The notes: generated by a model not told the origin, from the letters alone. A stretch of DNA of 64,000 nt from Shewanella waksmanii ATCC BAA-643 (GCF_000518805.1 NZ_JAEH01000011.1:58181-122180), one strand, 5' to 3'; positions 37,379-47,702 are shown, numbered from the stretch's first letter. A program made the numbers and translations.

Positions 37379-38923
37379 TTAACCAAAGGTTTGTCGTAAG
37401 CCTTTGGCTTTGTCTGCGTTATATTTGAGCTCTAATATTGAGTTTTCAACTTCAGTTAACGCTGACAAGTTGGAGTTTGCTGCATGGTTGATTTCATACA
37501 CCCCGTTGTTTATCTCATTAACGACTTGTTTTTGTTGATCAGCAGCCACTGCATTTTGCTGGGCCAAGGATTGGATGTGGCTCACCGATTGGTAAATATT
37601 CTCTAGGTGCCCGGCAGACTCTTGGGTTTCATTGGCGCAATCTTGTGCTTGTTCACGGCTATGCTCCATCTGCTTGGCCCAGTCGCTGAGCATGTTGAAC
37701 ATCTTATCAACACTGGTTGAAATGCTATTGGTCGATACTTGGGTACGGCTCGACAGGGCGCGCACTTCATCGGCGACCACGGCAAATCCGCGTCCCTGTT
37801 CACCGGCTCGAGCAGCTTCAATGGCCGCATTAAGCGCTAATAGGTTAGTTTGCTCGGCAATGGCATCAATCTCACTCATGGCATTGGCCACCTGCTCAGC
37901 CTCTTTGTTTAGTTGCTGAGCATTTTCGGCTGCTACCGTGACAGAATCGGTCAAGGCGGCAATGCTATTGGCATTGGTTTGCATCTTATCGCGACTTTCT
38001 GCACACAGTTGATAAGTTTGCTCAATATGATCTGAGGTGGATTGAGTATTAGTCGCTACCTCGCCAATTGTGGCACCCATTTCCTCCATTGCACTGGCTA
38101 TCTGCTCAATTTGGCGGTTCTCTTTATCTATCCCCGCATGGGTCTGGTTTGCTGCGACAATCAACTGACTGGCTATATCATTAATGGTGTTGGCGCTGTC
38201 TTGGTTGCGACCCAGCACCCCTTGCAATTTGGCTTCTTTCATCAGCATTTGAAAATCTAATAGTGATGATGTATCTCGACCGCAATAGATAAATCGACTC
38301 ACTGAGTCATAGCTTTGCTTCATTGCCATTAGTTTGGCTGGCACTCGAAACGCCTCGTCATAGAAAATCGCTAAATTAATAGCCATCAATAAACAGCCGG
38401 CAACAATCACTTGCCAACCGAATAGATAACCTGCAAGCGCTAAACCTGCGGTGGCACTGATGGCCGAGAGAATACGTTTATTGTTTAGGCTCAAAGGATC
38501 GTTTACGGCTTTACCTGAGTTTAATCTTTGGTAGATTTTCTCTGCGGCGGTGATGTATTGCTGCTTAGGTTTTACTCGGACTGATTGGTAGCCAATCACT
38601 TTGCCATGTTCATATAAAGGTGAAACAAATGCATCGACCCAGTAAAAACGTCCATCTTTGCAGCGGTTTTTGACCACACCACGCCAAGATTGGCCGGCAT
38701 TAAGCTTTTGCCAAAGATCAGCAAAGGCGGCTTTTGGCATATCTTGATGGCGAATAATGTTGTGATTTTGACCAATCAACTCTTGTTGTGAATAGCCGGA
38801 AATATCCAGGAAAGTTTGATTAATGTAGGTAATTTTACCTGAAAGATCGGTGCTAGAAATTAATTCGTCGTCGGCTGCGAGCTGCACTTCCCGCTTCGAT
38901 AGGCTTACTTGCTGTCGGGTCAT
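37379..38923 (-). CDS. Aer-like PAS chemoreceptor
   Basis: The 514-residue protein starts with a PAS domain (about residues 20-125) bearing the FAD-family-type pattern [26 protein letters not shown] and [18 protein letters not shown], as in Aer. A short pair of membrane helices (about 155-195) and then the methyl-accepting signalling domain follow, with the conserved hairpin tip [31 protein letters not shown] near residue 360-390. Aer senses redox or oxygen through FAD; this is inferred from the PAS match. No adaptation or Che genes are nearby, as is common for dispersed receptors. Confidence 0.92.
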   Translation of the reverse strand: MTRQQVSLSKREVQLAADDELISSTDLSGKITYINQTFLDISGYSQQELIGQNHNIIRHQDMPKAAFADLWQKLNAGQSWRGVVKNRCKDGRFYWVDAFVSPLYEHGKVIGYQSVRVKPKQQYITAAEKIYQRLNSGKAVNDPLSLNNKRILSAISATAGLALAGYLFGWQVIVAGCLLMAINLAIFYDEAFRVPAKLMAMKQSYDSVSRFIYCGRDTSSLLDFQMLMKEAKLQGVLGRNQDSANTINDIASQLIVAANQTHAGIDKENRQIEQIASAMEEMGATIGEVATNTQSTSDHIEQTYQLCAESRDKMQTNANSIAALTDSVTVAAENAQQLNKEAEQVANAMSEIDAIAEQTNLLALNAAIEAARAGEQGRGFAVVADEVRALSSRTQVSTNSISTSVDKMFNMLSDWAKQMEHSREQAQDCANETQESAGHLENIYQSVSHIQSLAQQNAVAADQQKQVVNEINNGVYEINHAANSNLSALTEVENSILELKYNADKAKGLRQTFG

Positions 38924-39297
38924 AATCTACTACTCAGAAGTTATTGTAGGTTTCACAGGTGTTATTTTAATGGCTTCGATATTATCATTTAAACACTTGT
39001 TTTGTTAGGTGTATCACATAAAAACCACAATTGTGATGTGGATTAGTTTTTCCTGTGTTTTTGCCGTAGATTTCACCTTACAAATAACATGCTGTGCTAC
39101 TAATCTGAGCTTTATTAGCGAATGCTGCTTTGTCTTTTTTTATGAACAATCTGCCTTTACAGTCAGTTTTTACGTTGCGGTAAAATCGCCCGCTAGGATT
39201 GAAGTAATAGTTAGTCATTGACCACATTGTAAATATTTCAGGCTAGACCTTAGTAACAAAATCTGTTTCCATAGACGTTTGTGGCATTTTATGTGTA
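38924..39297. other. Intergenic region
   Basis: An AT-rich divergent gap between the chemoreceptor gene and the DUF998-type gene. A plus-strand open frame at 39009-39221 has no ribosome site and random Cys-rich composition, and I do not regard it as coding. No structured elements seen. Confidence 0.5.
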
Positions 39298-39996
39298 GTG
39301 AATGTAATAAAGATGATCTTAAGGCAACAAAAACTTTCTAAGCTCGCATTTCGGTTTGGCCTGCTTGGTTTGCCGGGTTTAGTGCTGGGTGTAACCGTTG
39401 CCACGCTATCTTTCACCGATGTTGATGGTCACGGTTTTAGCTTTTTCAATTATTCAGTCAGTGAGCTTGGGCATTACGGTCACTCAGCTGGTGCTGTGTT
39501 ACTTAATGGTGGGCTATTTTTCGGTGGCCTGAGTTTAGTGCTGTTTTGTTTGTTCGCTATGCAGATAAGTGATAGCCCTTGGCTTGTGCCTTGCTTTTTG
39601 TTGTTAGGCGGCAGTTTTTTATCTTTAGCCGTGGTGGGGTTGTTTCCGATTAACGTCTATCATTTGCACAACAAAGCTATGCATTGCTTCTATTACTTTG
39701 GTTTTAGTAGTAGTTTGACCTACCTGTTTTACAGTGCGTTTGCCAAGCGCCGATTTGCTTCGTTAGGCAGTATTTTTTGGGCCTTTTTGACTTGGGTGAG
39801 CTTTACGCTGTCGTTATTATTGGCACATCTAGATATTGGCATTGCGGTCAATGGTAAACCGTTTTATCAAGAGATGGTGATGGCGCAGCCTAGACCAGAA
39901 CTGTGGTGGCCAGCCTTGATTGAGTGGATCAGCGTAGGTTTGTTTGTATTGTGGGTGTTCTCGCTGGTTTGGAGCCAGCGAGAGTCAAAAGCCTAA
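39298..39996 (+). CDS. DUF998-type integral membrane protein
   Basis: The 232-residue protein has about six helices. The first loop reads DVDGHGFSFFNYSVSELGHYGH, close to the DUF998 pattern (FSxxxNYSVSELG) of uncharacterised membrane proteins. The later GLFPINVYHLHNKAMHCFYYFGF brings in the conserved His residues of that family. It ends in a short basic tail. The start is taken as GTG 39298, with ATG 39313 an alternative, since neither has a clear ribosome site. The function is unknown. It is convergent with ubiV, with 4 bp between the stops. Confidence 0.8.
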   Translation: MNVIKMILRQQKLSKLAFRFGLLGLPGLVLGVTVATLSFTDVDGHGFSFFNYSVSELGHYGHSAGAVLLNGGLFFGGLSLVLFCLFAMQISDSPWLVPCFLLLGGSFLSLAVVGLFPINVYHLHNKAMHCFYYFGFSSSLTYLFYSAFAKRRFASLGSIFWAFLTWVSFTLSLLLAHLDIGIAVNGKPFYQEMVMAQPRPELWWPALIEWISVGLFVLWVFSLVWSQRESKA

Positions 39997-40000
39997 GTGA

Positions 40001-40894
40001 TTAGCCGGCTAAGGTGTTGTTAAATCCTGGTTGGCCATGCCAGTAACCGTCACAAGATAAATCCCGCTCGTCTTTACTGTTTAACGACTTCTCGGTTATC
40101 AGTTGTTGAGCCAGTTCTATACTGTCTAGCGATGACGGCGAAACCCTAAAATAACTCACTCCCATTGCTTGCATCTTGTGAAACTCATTGCGTAAATCAA
40201 TAGCTTGAGCCGACTGAGTTTGAATGCCATTAATACGTAGTAGTGGTTGATTCTCTTGGGTTTGCGCTAATAAGCCTTTGGCGTGGTCGATACAAGCAAT
40301 CTTACAGGCATCTTTTTGGCGTCCCAGCTGCCTCGCGGTAAAGCAACGCGCTGAATGGGCGAGTGGTAGATAGCCATGGCCAAAAACTTCCGCTTCAAAT
40401 TGGCGTTTAGTGCTGTCAGATAGAATGTGTCCTAGCCAATGCTTGGAAAGCTCTACTGGCATAACAAAACGTTGCATGCCCCAGCTTGCCAGCTTATTGA
40501 GTGTGGCGAGGTTGTAATTATTAATGCTGGGCCCACAAACAAAGGGCAACTCTAAAGACTTAGCAACCGATACCGCTCCCATGTCGTTAGCTTCAATAGT
40601 AAATTCACCATTGTCGATATGTTTACTTAACTCAGTAAACTCTGACGGAGCTTCAATGAGCGCTAGCGTTGATAGCACCACTTGCTTACCACTTTCACGC
40701 AATTGCTGGGCGATTGCCATATAGTCGGAAAACTTGATCTCTCGACGACGGCTACAGACGGTTTCCCCCACATACACCAGCGGGATATCGCTGTCAGCGA
40801 CTTGCTGATAGAACTCTGTGACTTTAGCTTTGGACCAACAGTAAAGTAGTGGCCCAAGAGAAGCATTAAGGGTATTTTCCATGATTATTGCCAT
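40001..40894 (-). CDS. ubiV: O2-independent ubiquinone hydroxylase subunit UbiV
   Basis: UbiV is a U32-peptidase-like [4Fe-4S] protein that works with UbiU in hydroxylating ubiquinone precursors without oxygen, in a large cytosolic complex with UbiT. The 297-residue protein carries the expected cluster ligands, one early in VCSRRREIKF and three in ARCFTARQLGRQKDACKIAC. It overlaps the ubiU end by 10 bp, so translation is likely coupled. The first ATG at 40894 is used; a second at 40882 has no better ribosome site. The family, including gene order with ubiU and divergent ubiT, is a firm match. Confidence 0.93.
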   Translation of the reverse strand: MAIIMENTLNASLGPLLYCWSKAKVTEFYQQVADSDIPLVYVGETVCSRRREIKFSDYMAIAQQLRESGKQVVLSTLALIEAPSEFTELSKHIDNGEFTIEANDMGAVSVAKSLELPFVCGPSINNYNLATLNKLASWGMQRFVMPVELSKHWLGHILSDSTKRQFEAEVFGHGYLPLAHSARCFTARQLGRQKDACKIACIDHAKGLLAQTQENQPLLRINGIQTQSAQAIDLRNEFHKMQAMGVSYFRVSPSSLDSIELAQQLITEKSLNSKDERDLSCDGYWHGQPGFNNTLAG

Positions 40895-41886
40895 GCTCGC
40901 TCGTAAGCGCCTAGTGTCGTGGTTTGGCCTTCAGAGACTTTAGCTAAAGCGGCATCCCATTGTGATTGGCACTGATAAGCCTGTGGATCATTAAGATAGG
41001 TATCAATAGCTTGTCGCCACACCTTGGTGACTTGTTCCACATAGGCTGGACTGCGCTGGCGGCCCTCTATTTTAAGCGATACCACATTAGCTTTGGCCAG
41101 CTCCGGCAGCAGACTTAGGGTATTGAGGCTAGTTGGTGACTCAAGAATATGGCTTGGTTTGGCATTCTCAGCGGTGGTATAGCGACCTTTGCACACTACT
41201 GGATAACCCATTTGTTCATCCACACTGGACTCGTCAATCAGGACGTTATTGAGCCGGGTTTGGCGGCTCGCGCCGACTTCTTGCCAACGAACATGTTGCG
41301 CCGGTGAGCATGAGCCACCCGTGTTGGGAGATTGCCCTGTGACGTATGAGGATAAATGACAGCGGCCCTCGGCCATAATGCATAAGCTACCAAACGCAAA
41401 CACCTCTAAATCGACGGGGCTGACTTTAGATAGATCGCGTACCTGTTTCATCGATAAAACTCGAGGTAATACCGCGCGTTCAATGTTGAACTCTTTCTTA
41501 TACAAGTTCAGTGCACCTAGATTGGTTGCACTGGCTTGCACAGATAAATGTAGCGGCAAATGTGGGTAACGGCTGTGGGCATAATCTAACAGTGATAAAT
41601 CCGCCATAATTAGCGCATTGACGCCGGTATTGGCGGCTAAATCAATGGCATCGTACCAGCGTTGCTCTTCACCTGGTTTAGGGAATGTATTGATAGTGAG
41701 AAAAATCTTTTTCCCTAATGACTGGGTGTACTGGGCTGCTTGTTGTAGTTTTTTCGGCGTAAAGTTTAGGCCGGCAAAAGAGCGTGCATTGGTGTCGTCT
41801 TTTAACCCTAAATAGACTGCATCAGCCCCAGCGTTGAGCGCCGTTTTTAGTGAAGCCAGATTCCCTGCTGGACATAACAGCTCCAT
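40885..41886 (-). CDS. ubiU: O2-independent ubiquinone hydroxylase subunit UbiU
   Basis: UbiU is the partner of UbiV in oxygen-independent ubiquinone synthesis and also binds a [4Fe-4S] cluster. The 333-residue protein starts MELLCPAGNLASLKTALNAGADAVYLGLK at the ATG 41886, preceded by GGAG at a spacing of 9 bases. An ATG or GTG further up is less likely. Cluster Cys residues are seen in CIMAEGRCHLSSY, GGSCSPAQH and CKGRYTT. The ubiT gene starts divergently about 200 bp away, so the pair is probably controlled from a shared region. Confidence 0.94.
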   Translation of the reverse strand: MELLCPAGNLASLKTALNAGADAVYLGLKDDTNARSFAGLNFTPKKLQQAAQYTQSLGKKIFLTINTFPKPGEEQRWYDAIDLAANTGVNALIMADLSLLDYAHSRYPHLPLHLSVQASATNLGALNLYKKEFNIERAVLPRVLSMKQVRDLSKVSPVDLEVFAFGSLCIMAEGRCHLSSYVTGQSPNTGGSCSPAQHVRWQEVGASRQTRLNNVLIDESSVDEQMGYPVVCKGRYTTAENAKPSHILESPTSLNTLSLLPELAKANVVSLKIEGRQRSPAYVEQVTKVWRQAIDTYLNDPQAYQCQSQWDAALAKVSEGQTTTLGAYERAWQ

Positions 41887-42086
41887 GATGGTGTTCTCCC
41901 ACAAAAAGACTGGAGTTTAAAACCGTTTGCAGATCGAATTGTTGATGTAAAACAGGTTTGTGATCATAAAATCTGGTTAAACTTGGTTTCTTTTTTTGAC
42001 AAGCAGCACGTTTGCCGCTTATTTCATCAACCGAGCGTTTCGGTTCGTTGACGCTATCCCTTGAACGTTATGGAGTATTCCCTTTG

Positions 42087-42596
42087 ATGCAATCGCGTTT
42101 ATTTGCCCATGCCGCCAAACAGCTGCTTAACCATGGACCACAAATCGTCGCTAAACCGCTGCAGTTGGTTCCTTTTGCTGTAAAAGGTCAAGCTTTACAG
42201 TCAATGCTGAGTCTAATCCTCAAGCAGCAGATAATTGATGAAGAACTGGATTTTCTTGAGCAACGTTGGGTGGGGATTAACATCACCGATATGGACTTAC
42301 GATTTGAGGTGAGTTTCGATGGTCAAATCAGTGTGGCACCCAGTGGTAACGCCGAAGTGGTATTTAGTGGCAATTCCAAAGATCTGTTGCTCATTGCTGC
42401 GGGCAAGGAAGATCCCGACACGCTGTTTTTTCAACGTAAGCTAACAATTGAAGGCGATACAGAGTTAGGTTTAGAGGTAAAAAACCTGCTATTAGGGGTT
42501 GAGTTTGACACTATGCCTGCGCCGCTAAGAGATAGTATCGATAAGCTTGCCGAGCTATTACAGTATTTACAACGTCAGGCACCCATTAACGCTTAA
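42087..42596 (+). CDS. ubiT: Ubiquinone biosynthesis accessory SCP2 protein UbiT
   Basis: UbiT carries an SCP2 lipid-binding domain that holds ubiquinone intermediates for the UbiU-UbiV complex. The 169-residue protein begins MQSRLFAHAAKQLLNHGPQIV at ATG 42087. GGAG sits 11 bases before it, and this start matches E. coli YhbT far better than the TTG at 42012. Later blocks EFLEQRWVGINITDMDL, AAGKEDPDTLFFQRKL and IEGDTELGLEVKNLL are strongly conserved. Because it is divergent from ubiUV, the region 41887-42086 probably holds an anaerobic-type promoter. I saw only incomplete Fnr-like sites there. Confidence 0.93.
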   Translation: MQSRLFAHAAKQLLNHGPQIVAKPLQLVPFAVKGQALQSMLSLILKQQIIDEELDFLEQRWVGINITDMDLRFEVSFDGQISVAPSGNAEVVFSGNSKDLLLIAAGKEDPDTLFFQRKLTIEGDTELGLEVKNLLLGVEFDTMPAPLRDSIDKLAELLQYLQRQAPINA

Positions 42597-42661
42597 ATGG
42601 TGCGCTGCGCCATTGATGTTGTTGGCGCAGCCTTTTATTGGAGTGTTATAACGACGCTTGT

Positions 42662-42931
42662 TTATTTTTTACCTATCCATTGGCTGAGTAACGTAATGCT
42701 CAAATGACCGATTGTTGCGGCAATGGCGGCATAAAGTAAAGTGGGGACAAACCAGCTAATGGCGGTGTCATACAGCATTGACTACTGCGTTGAGTTGCCG
42801 TCATAAAAAATACCGCCGGGATTTTCGACCCATTCCCAAACCGTAATCACTAATGTGACTATGCTGGCAACAAACAAGCCGAATGCTAAACCAAATGACC
42901 AACAATGTTGGCCTATGCTCGTCCAATTCAT
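42662..42931 (-). pseudogene. Small membrane protein interrupted by an in-frame TAG
   Basis: From the ATG at 42931 the frame runs for 49 codons (helix FGLAFGLFVASIVTLVITVW, then ENPGGIFYDGN), meets TAG at 42782-42784, and continues in the same frame for 39 codons with a second helix (ISWFVPTLLYAAIAATIG) to a TAA at 42662. An AGG ribosome site precedes the ATG. The second half reads like the natural rest of an 88-residue, two-helix membrane protein, so the amber codon probably breaks one gene. Two separate small proteins (a second start at ATG 42778) or read-through are alternatives. I do not recognise the family. Confidence 0.6.
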
Positions 42932-43317
42932 CAAATGCCTGACATCCTAATAAATATTATCTTGCTAGGGTAAAGACTGTAGCTTAACTGTCTATGAAGC
43001 CTTAACCATTAAATTCGCTAGCCTTGATTATGGCTCAGTTAAAATAATTAAGGCCCAAGCAAAGTGACTTCGCTTGGGCCTCTAGCTAGCTGTTTCTTTG
43101 CAGGGAAAAAGCGAACTGATAACATCTTATAACACTTGTATCTCAGAGTGCTAGCGGTTTTTGCGATAAAACTGCCGAGTGTGACCTAAGCTTAAGTTAA
43201 TTGAGAGATCACGATTTGCAACAGATAAAAAAGGGCTCAACCTTAGGTTGAGCCCTGAGCGCATTTTCTACTTGCAGGGAGAAAATGTATAGCAATTAAT
43301 TGCAGTAACGGTTGCCG
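42932..43317. other. Intergenic region with two hairpins
   Basis: AGGCCCAAGC / GCTTGGGCCT forms a 10-bp stem at 43051-43081, with T-rich but broken sequence downstream on the minus strand. A third small hairpin (CATTTTCT / AGAAAATG, 43262-43287) precedes the dehydrogenase terminator. No gene was seen. Confidence 0.5.
43227..43255 (-). terminator. Terminator of the alcohol dehydrogenase gene
   Basis: On the minus strand GGGCTCAACC / GGTTGAGCCC (10-bp stem, TTA loop region) is followed by six T residues, about 63 bp after the stop codon. Confidence 0.85.
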
Positions 43318-44466
43318 TTACAATGCGTTGGTAAAGATTTGGCAGATTTCAGCATGGGTCGCTTGTTGTGGGTTAGTTAACCCGCAAGCATCCTTTAACG
43401 CGTTATCAGCCAACGTTGGAATATCCTCTGCTTTCACGCCCAGCTTGGTGAGGTTTTCAGGAATATGCACCGCGACAGACAATGCTTTAATCGCGTCAAT
43501 AGCGGTTTGGGCACCTTGTTCATCACTCATGCCACTGACATCAGCGCCCATTGCTTTAGCAACATCTTTTAAGCGGGGAGCGGCCACTTGTGCGTTGTAT
43601 TCTTGTACATGCGGTAGTAACAGCGCGTTACAGACACCATGTGGCAAGTCGTAGAAACCTCCGAGCTGGTGAGCCATAGCGTGCACATAGCCTAAACTCG
43701 CATTGTTAAAGGCCATGCCTGCAAGGAACTGGGCGTAAGCCATTTGATCGCGAGCATCAATGTTTTGATCATTTTTAACGGCTTCAACTAAGTTACCTTT
43801 AATCAGCTCAATGGCTTTAATTGCACAAGCGTCAGTAATCGGGTTAGCCGCAATCGATACATAGGCTTCAATGGCATGGGTTAATGCATCCATACCTGTC
43901 GCAGCCGTCAGCCCCGCGGGTTTGGCCAACATAAGTTCAGGGTCATTAACTGATAAAATGGGCGTAGTGTGCTTGTCTACAATGGCCATTTTAATGTGAC
44001 GTTCTTCATCGGTAATAATGCAGAACCGGGTCATTTCACTGGCGGTACCGGCAGTGGTGTTAATCGCCACTAACGGTAGTTGAGGCTTACTAGAGACATC
44101 TAAGCCTTTATAGTCTTTGATGCTGCCGCCATTGGTTGCCACTAATGCAATACCTTTTGCGCAGTCGTGTGGAGAGCCGCCACCGAGAGAGACCACAAAG
44201 TCACAGTCATTAGCGGTTAGAAGTTTAAGGCCTGCTTCAACGTTACCCACGGTTGGGTTCGGTTGCACGCCGGCGAAAATGACAGAGCTAACATCAGCTT
44301 GACCTAACTTTTCAGTCACTTGTGCGACCAATCCGATATCTACCAAAGGTTGGTCGGTGACAATAAGCGCACGCTTAAAGCCTAAGGTTTTAATATCACC
44401 AATCGCATCATCGACAGCGTTTTGGCCTAGTACGTTTACAGATGGGATAAAAAATTTAGCAGCCAT
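43318..44466 (-). CDS. Iron-containing alcohol dehydrogenase
   Basis: This 382-residue group III (iron-dependent) NAD-linked alcohol dehydrogenase resembles E. coli YiaY and Zymomonas AdhB. The NAD-binding [15 protein letters not shown] and the Fe-binding region [14 protein letters not shown] with further His in [26 protein letters not shown] are present. The ATG at 44466 follows AAGGTG at 6 bases, so it is preferred to upstream codons. It may take part in fermentative or anaerobic alcohol metabolism; the substrate is not defined. It forms a one-gene unit. Confidence 0.9.
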   Translation of the reverse strand: MAAKFFIPSVNVLGQNAVDDAIGDIKTLGFKRALIVTDQPLVDIGLVAQVTEKLGQADVSSVIFAGVQPNPTVGNVEAGLKLLTANDCDFVVSLGGGSPHDCAKGIALVATNGGSIKDYKGLDVSSKPQLPLVAINTTAGTASEMTRFCIITDEERHIKMAIVDKHTTPILSVNDPELMLAKPAGLTAATGMDALTHAIEAYVSIAANPITDACAIKAIELIKGNLVEAVKNDQNIDARDQMAYAQFLAGMAFNNASLGYVHAMAHQLGGFYDLPHGVCNALLLPHVQEYNAQVAAPRLKDVAKAMGADVSGMSDEQGAQTAIDAIKALSVAVHIPENLTKLGVKAEDIPTLADNALKDACGLTNPQQATHAEICQIFTNAL

Positions 44467-44846
44467 AAAATTCACCTTTATGCTCAAAATTAAAAGTTGT
44501 TATCTTTATCTGGTAACTAAAGTACCAACCCCCATGGCCAAAAGGTGTGATCCGCGTCTGATTTGTCCGCGGATTAGCCATAGGGATGATGAGAAAGTCG
44601 ATCTGTACGACTAATTTTGTAATTTTATGACAGAGTTGTAAAAACTGGCCTCTTATTAGCAGGTGAACAGCAAGCGCGTGACTGATTTCAATTAAGGGAA
44701 GCTAGGCTGGGATAGTTAATTAGTCTGAAATAGTCAATTAGTCTGAAATACTTATTTGATATCAAACAAGTTGCTATTAAAGCTGGCAGCCCTCTTCAGT
44801 TTGGCTATGTTTTTAACTGTAGAAATTAATAATTAGAGAGCAATCT
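44467..44846. other. Divergent intergenic region with an 18-bp tandem repeat
   Basis: The gap contains the promoter of the dehydrogenase and of the PAS-GGDEF gene. Its only unusual element is the tandem repeat at 44712-44747, listed separately. A short purine-rich ribosome site (AGAGAG) precedes the ATG at 44847. Confidence 0.5.
44712..44747. repeat. Two tandem copies of an 18-bp unit
   Basis: ATAGTTAATTAGTCTGAA (44712-44729) is followed directly by ATAGTCAATTAGTCTGAA (44730-44747). They differ at one base. The position is about 100 bp before the PAS-GGDEF start, so it could affect that promoter. Confidence 0.85.
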
Positions 44847-45763
44847 ATGGATGATATTGCTAAGTTCTTAGACTTTCTGGCGGACGCCATTGTCATAGTC
44901 AATCGTCAATCACAGGTTGAATTTGCCAACCGCTCTTGTGAGCGATTATTTGGTTATGGGCAAGGTGAAATGTTGGGGCTATCGATTACCGATTTAATGA
45001 CACCAGAAAAGGTGCAGGGTCACCATAATAAAGTGGCCACATTTATTGATAACCAGTCCCACTCAAGGCCGATGATGTCGCGCAATATTATGCCGTGTAT
45101 TAACGCCAAAGGAGAAGGGTTTAACGCCCGTATCTCCATCTCTAATATTGAGTTCCACGGCCAAGCTTGTGGTATTGCGACCATACAAGATTACTCAACT
45201 GTGCAGGAGTTAATTAATGAACTGCGCAGCGAAGCGAAGCGAGTACCGATCCATTAACCGGGCTTTTCAATAAGCGGCATTTAGAAAATGTCATGAGCAG
45301 GCCCTACTTGGGGATTTACGATTCTGGATGTTTAGGAGTGGCTTACATAGACCTAAATGGCTTTAAGTTGATCAATGATAATTTAGGGCATGATGTTGGC
45401 GACAGTTTGCTGGTTGCATTATCGCAGCGCTTGCTGGTGCAATCGCGTAGCGATGATGTTTGTTTCCGCCTTGGCGGTGATGAGTTTTTAATTTTGTTTA
45501 AGATTAATCATCATCAGCATTATCAACAAGAGGCCAATGGTATTGGTCGCAAACTGCACCAGTTGCTTACCCAAGAGGTGCAAATTGAGGGGCAGCAACA
45601 ACCTATTAGGGTAGGGGCGAGCATTGGTATCGGTATAGTACCCCATGATGATAAAGACCTAGCACGAGTTATCGCACTCGCTGACAACGCCATGTACCTT
45701 AGTAAAACCGAGAGACAACCTTATGTGTTGGTTGCTGACATGGAGGCTAGCGTCAGCGATTAA
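44847..45763 (+). pseudogene. PAS-GGDEF diguanylate cyclase, frameshifted in a GCGAA repeat
   Basis: The first 130 codons encode a PAS domain (FLADAIVIVNRQSQVEFANRSC to VQELINELRSEA), after which the frame ends at a TAA near 45255. The next frame restores TDPLTGLFNKRHLENVM, the typical GGDEF entry, then YIDLNGFKLINDNLGHDVGD, an allosteric I-site RSDD exactly five residues before the GGDEF motif (LGGDEF), and the usual end. Within the switch the pentamer GCGAA is repeated (45229-45242). Removing one GCGAA copy joins the frames as RSEASTDPLTGL, giving a 303-residue enzyme. The cyclase site itself is intact. It would make c-di-GMP if the frame were restored. Confidence 0.8.
45229..45242. repeat. 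Pentamer GCGAA tandem array inside the cyclase gene
   Basis: GCGAA-GCGAA-GCGA, 2.8 copies, at the PAS to GGDEF linker. The reading frame breaks here, and loss of one unit would mend it. Arrays of this length are prone to slippage. Confidence 0.85.
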
Positions 45764-45821
45764 TTCTACTTGAAAATGCTCTAGCTGCTATCGGCATTAT
45801 TCTGCTTGTTCAAGCTGTACT

Positions 45822-47702
45822 TTAAACGGTGAATTTATTCAGTAGTTGTTGCTGCTGGTTCACTTGCTCAACGAGCTCTCGGTTGGTGCTGAGCTGACTT
45901 TCAGAGAATTCACCGACACTGGTACTGATATCGTTAATGTTATTGGTGTTGAGATTAATCTCTTCTGCAACCACACTTTGCTCTTCAATCGCTGCGGCAA
46001 TTTGAATATTTCTATCCATTATGTCTTTCACCGATTCAGAGATCTCTTGCAGTGCCGTGCTGGCGGTATAAGCATGATCAACGCATGTTTGGGCTTTTTC
46101 TTTGCTGTCTTGCATGGCTTGTTGAACTTGCGCCGACGCCGATTGTATTTGATCTATAGTGCTTTTAATTTCGGTGGTTGATTCTTGTGTGCGTGAAGCC
46201 AAGGTGCGCACTTCGTCGGCAACCACCGCGAAACCGCGTCCTTGCTCGCCTGCGCGGGCCGCTTCAATGGCCGCATTTAAGGCCAATAAGTTGGTTTGCT
46301 CGGCAATGCCGTTAATAACAGACAATACTTGCTCAATGTTAGTGCTGTACTCGGCCAGTTGGTCGCTGACGCCTTGCGAGACACTAATGGTGTCAGACAG
46401 CTGACCGATATAGTTAGAGGTCTCGGTGAAGGTGATTTGGCTTTGGTCGGTGCGCTCGTTCACTGAGGTTATTGAACTGGCCGCTTCTTGGGCGCTGCTG
46501 GCAATATCGGCAGAGGTGGCTGTCATTTCATTCATCGCTGTGGCTAAGCCCTCAATCAGCGCTTTTTGTTCGACCAAATGACTACCCGCTTGGGTTGCTA
46601 GATCCGTTGAGTCGTTGCTGTGATGCACGACTGAGTCAGCCTTTTGTTTAATATCGACCACCAATGCCTGCATTGATGCGAGGAATAAATTAAAGTTGTT
46701 GGCAACCGCGCCGCATTCATCTTGATTCTTGATGGTTAATCTTTGAGTTAGGTCGCCTTCGCCAGATGCAATATTTTCAATGGCCTTTTCTAACTCGTTT
46801 AGTGGCATTAATAAGTGTTTGGCTAATTGTTTGAGTAGAAAGAAACAGATCACAATACTGAAGAAAGCCAATACGGTAGTTCGCCAAGTCAGATCTGTGA
46901 GTGCTTGATATACTTTGTCTTTATCAAGTAGCACCGCTAAATGCCAATTGATACCATTCGCTTGTGGCAGTGGGTAAAAATACAATAGTTTGTCGACACC
47001 TTGGTGCTCAATTTCGATTATTTGTTGGCTAGTTGCTGGGGAATGTTGATAGACGTTATTGGTGTTTTTACCATTATAATCCGCTTGTGGGTGGGTGATG
47101 ATATTACCTTGGCCATCAGCGATAAAAGCCAGCCCTGTTCCATCAAAGTTGATGGTGTTGACGGTTTCAGCAATGGTACCAAGGCTTAAATCACCGCCTA
47201 TAACCCCTTGAAACCCAGACGCGGTTTCAATTTTAGTCACGATAGATAACAACATCTCTTTGGTTGCCGCATCTTGATAAGGTGCGGTAAATACGGTGTC
47301 GTTATTATTTTGCGCTAAGGCGTACCAAGGCTTTTGTCTAAAATCGACGCCGGCGGGATTTTGTCTGTTAGGGTTATTAGAACGTAACCCCGTTTCAGAT
47401 TTCAGCGTGCCAAATACCAGTAAGAAGTCTTGTTTCACCGCAGATAAGGCTAAGGTGTTTTGAAAGTTGTCAGTCGAGAAGTCTTGCTCGACAACGCTTT
47501 TTAACAGGTCGACTTGTCGACTTTTTCCGGTTAACCAATTACCAATACTGGTGGTTAACAATGACGCGTTGTCTTGAATATAGGCCTGTGTTTTCTCTTC
47601 TAAAGTGGTTTTGATTGCCAGATCCGTGGTGATGGCAAGTAGGGAGACTACAACAAAGATGACGATACCTGAGGCGACAGAGAATTTAGTTCTTATTTTC
47701 AT
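45822..47702 (-). CDS. Methyl-accepting chemotaxis protein with a Cache sensor
   Basis: The 626-residue receptor starts at ATG 47702, with AAGGA 8 bases upstream. It has an N-terminal helix ([23 protein letters not shown]), a periplasmic dCache domain (about 40-270; note the [10 protein letters not shown] and GGDLSLG pattern), a second helix near 290, a HAMP domain ([24 protein letters not shown]) and the MCP signalling domain with [32 protein letters not shown]. dCache receptors often bind amino acids or organic acids, but no ligand motif is clear. It stands alone. Confidence 0.94.
   Translation of the reverse strand: MKIRTKFSVASGIVIFVVVSLLAITTDLAIKTTLEEKTQAYIQDNASLLTTSIGNWLTGKSRQVDLLKSVVEQDFSTDNFQNTLALSAVKQDFLLVFGTLKSETGLRSNNPNRQNPAGVDFRQKPWYALAQNNNDTVFTAPYQDAATKEMLLSIVTKIETASGFQGVIGGDLSLGTIAETVNTINFDGTGLAFIADGQGNIITHPQADYNGKNTNNVYQHSPATSQQIIEIEHQGVDKLLYFYPLPQANGINWHLAVLLDKDKVYQALTDLTWRTTVLAFFSIVICFFLLKQLAKHLLMPLNELEKAIENIASGEGDLTQRLTIKNQDECGAVANNFNLFLASMQALVVDIKQKADSVVHHSNDSTDLATQAGSHLVEQKALIEGLATAMNEMTATSADIASSAQEAASSITSVNERTDQSQITFTETSNYIGQLSDTISVSQGVSDQLAEYSTNIEQVLSVINGIAEQTNLLALNAAIEAARAGEQGRGFAVVADEVRTLASRTQESTTEIKSTIDQIQSASAQVQQAMQDSKEKAQTCVDHAYTASTALQEISESVKDIMDRNIQIAAAIEEQSVVAEEINLNTNNINDISTSVGEFSESQLSTNRELVEQVNQQQQLLNKFTV

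Noticed and set aside
39009..39221. 70-codon open frame upstream of the DUF998-type gene
   Set aside because: Lacks a ribosome site and looks like AT-rich intergenic DNA.
41887..42086. Fnr site between ubiU and ubiT
   Set aside because: A TTGAT half exists, but its partner half does not match, so I did not list it as a feature.
43051..43081. Second terminator for the alcohol dehydrogenase
   Set aside because: The stem is strong but the downstream tract is not a T-run; the hairpin at 43227 is the better terminator.
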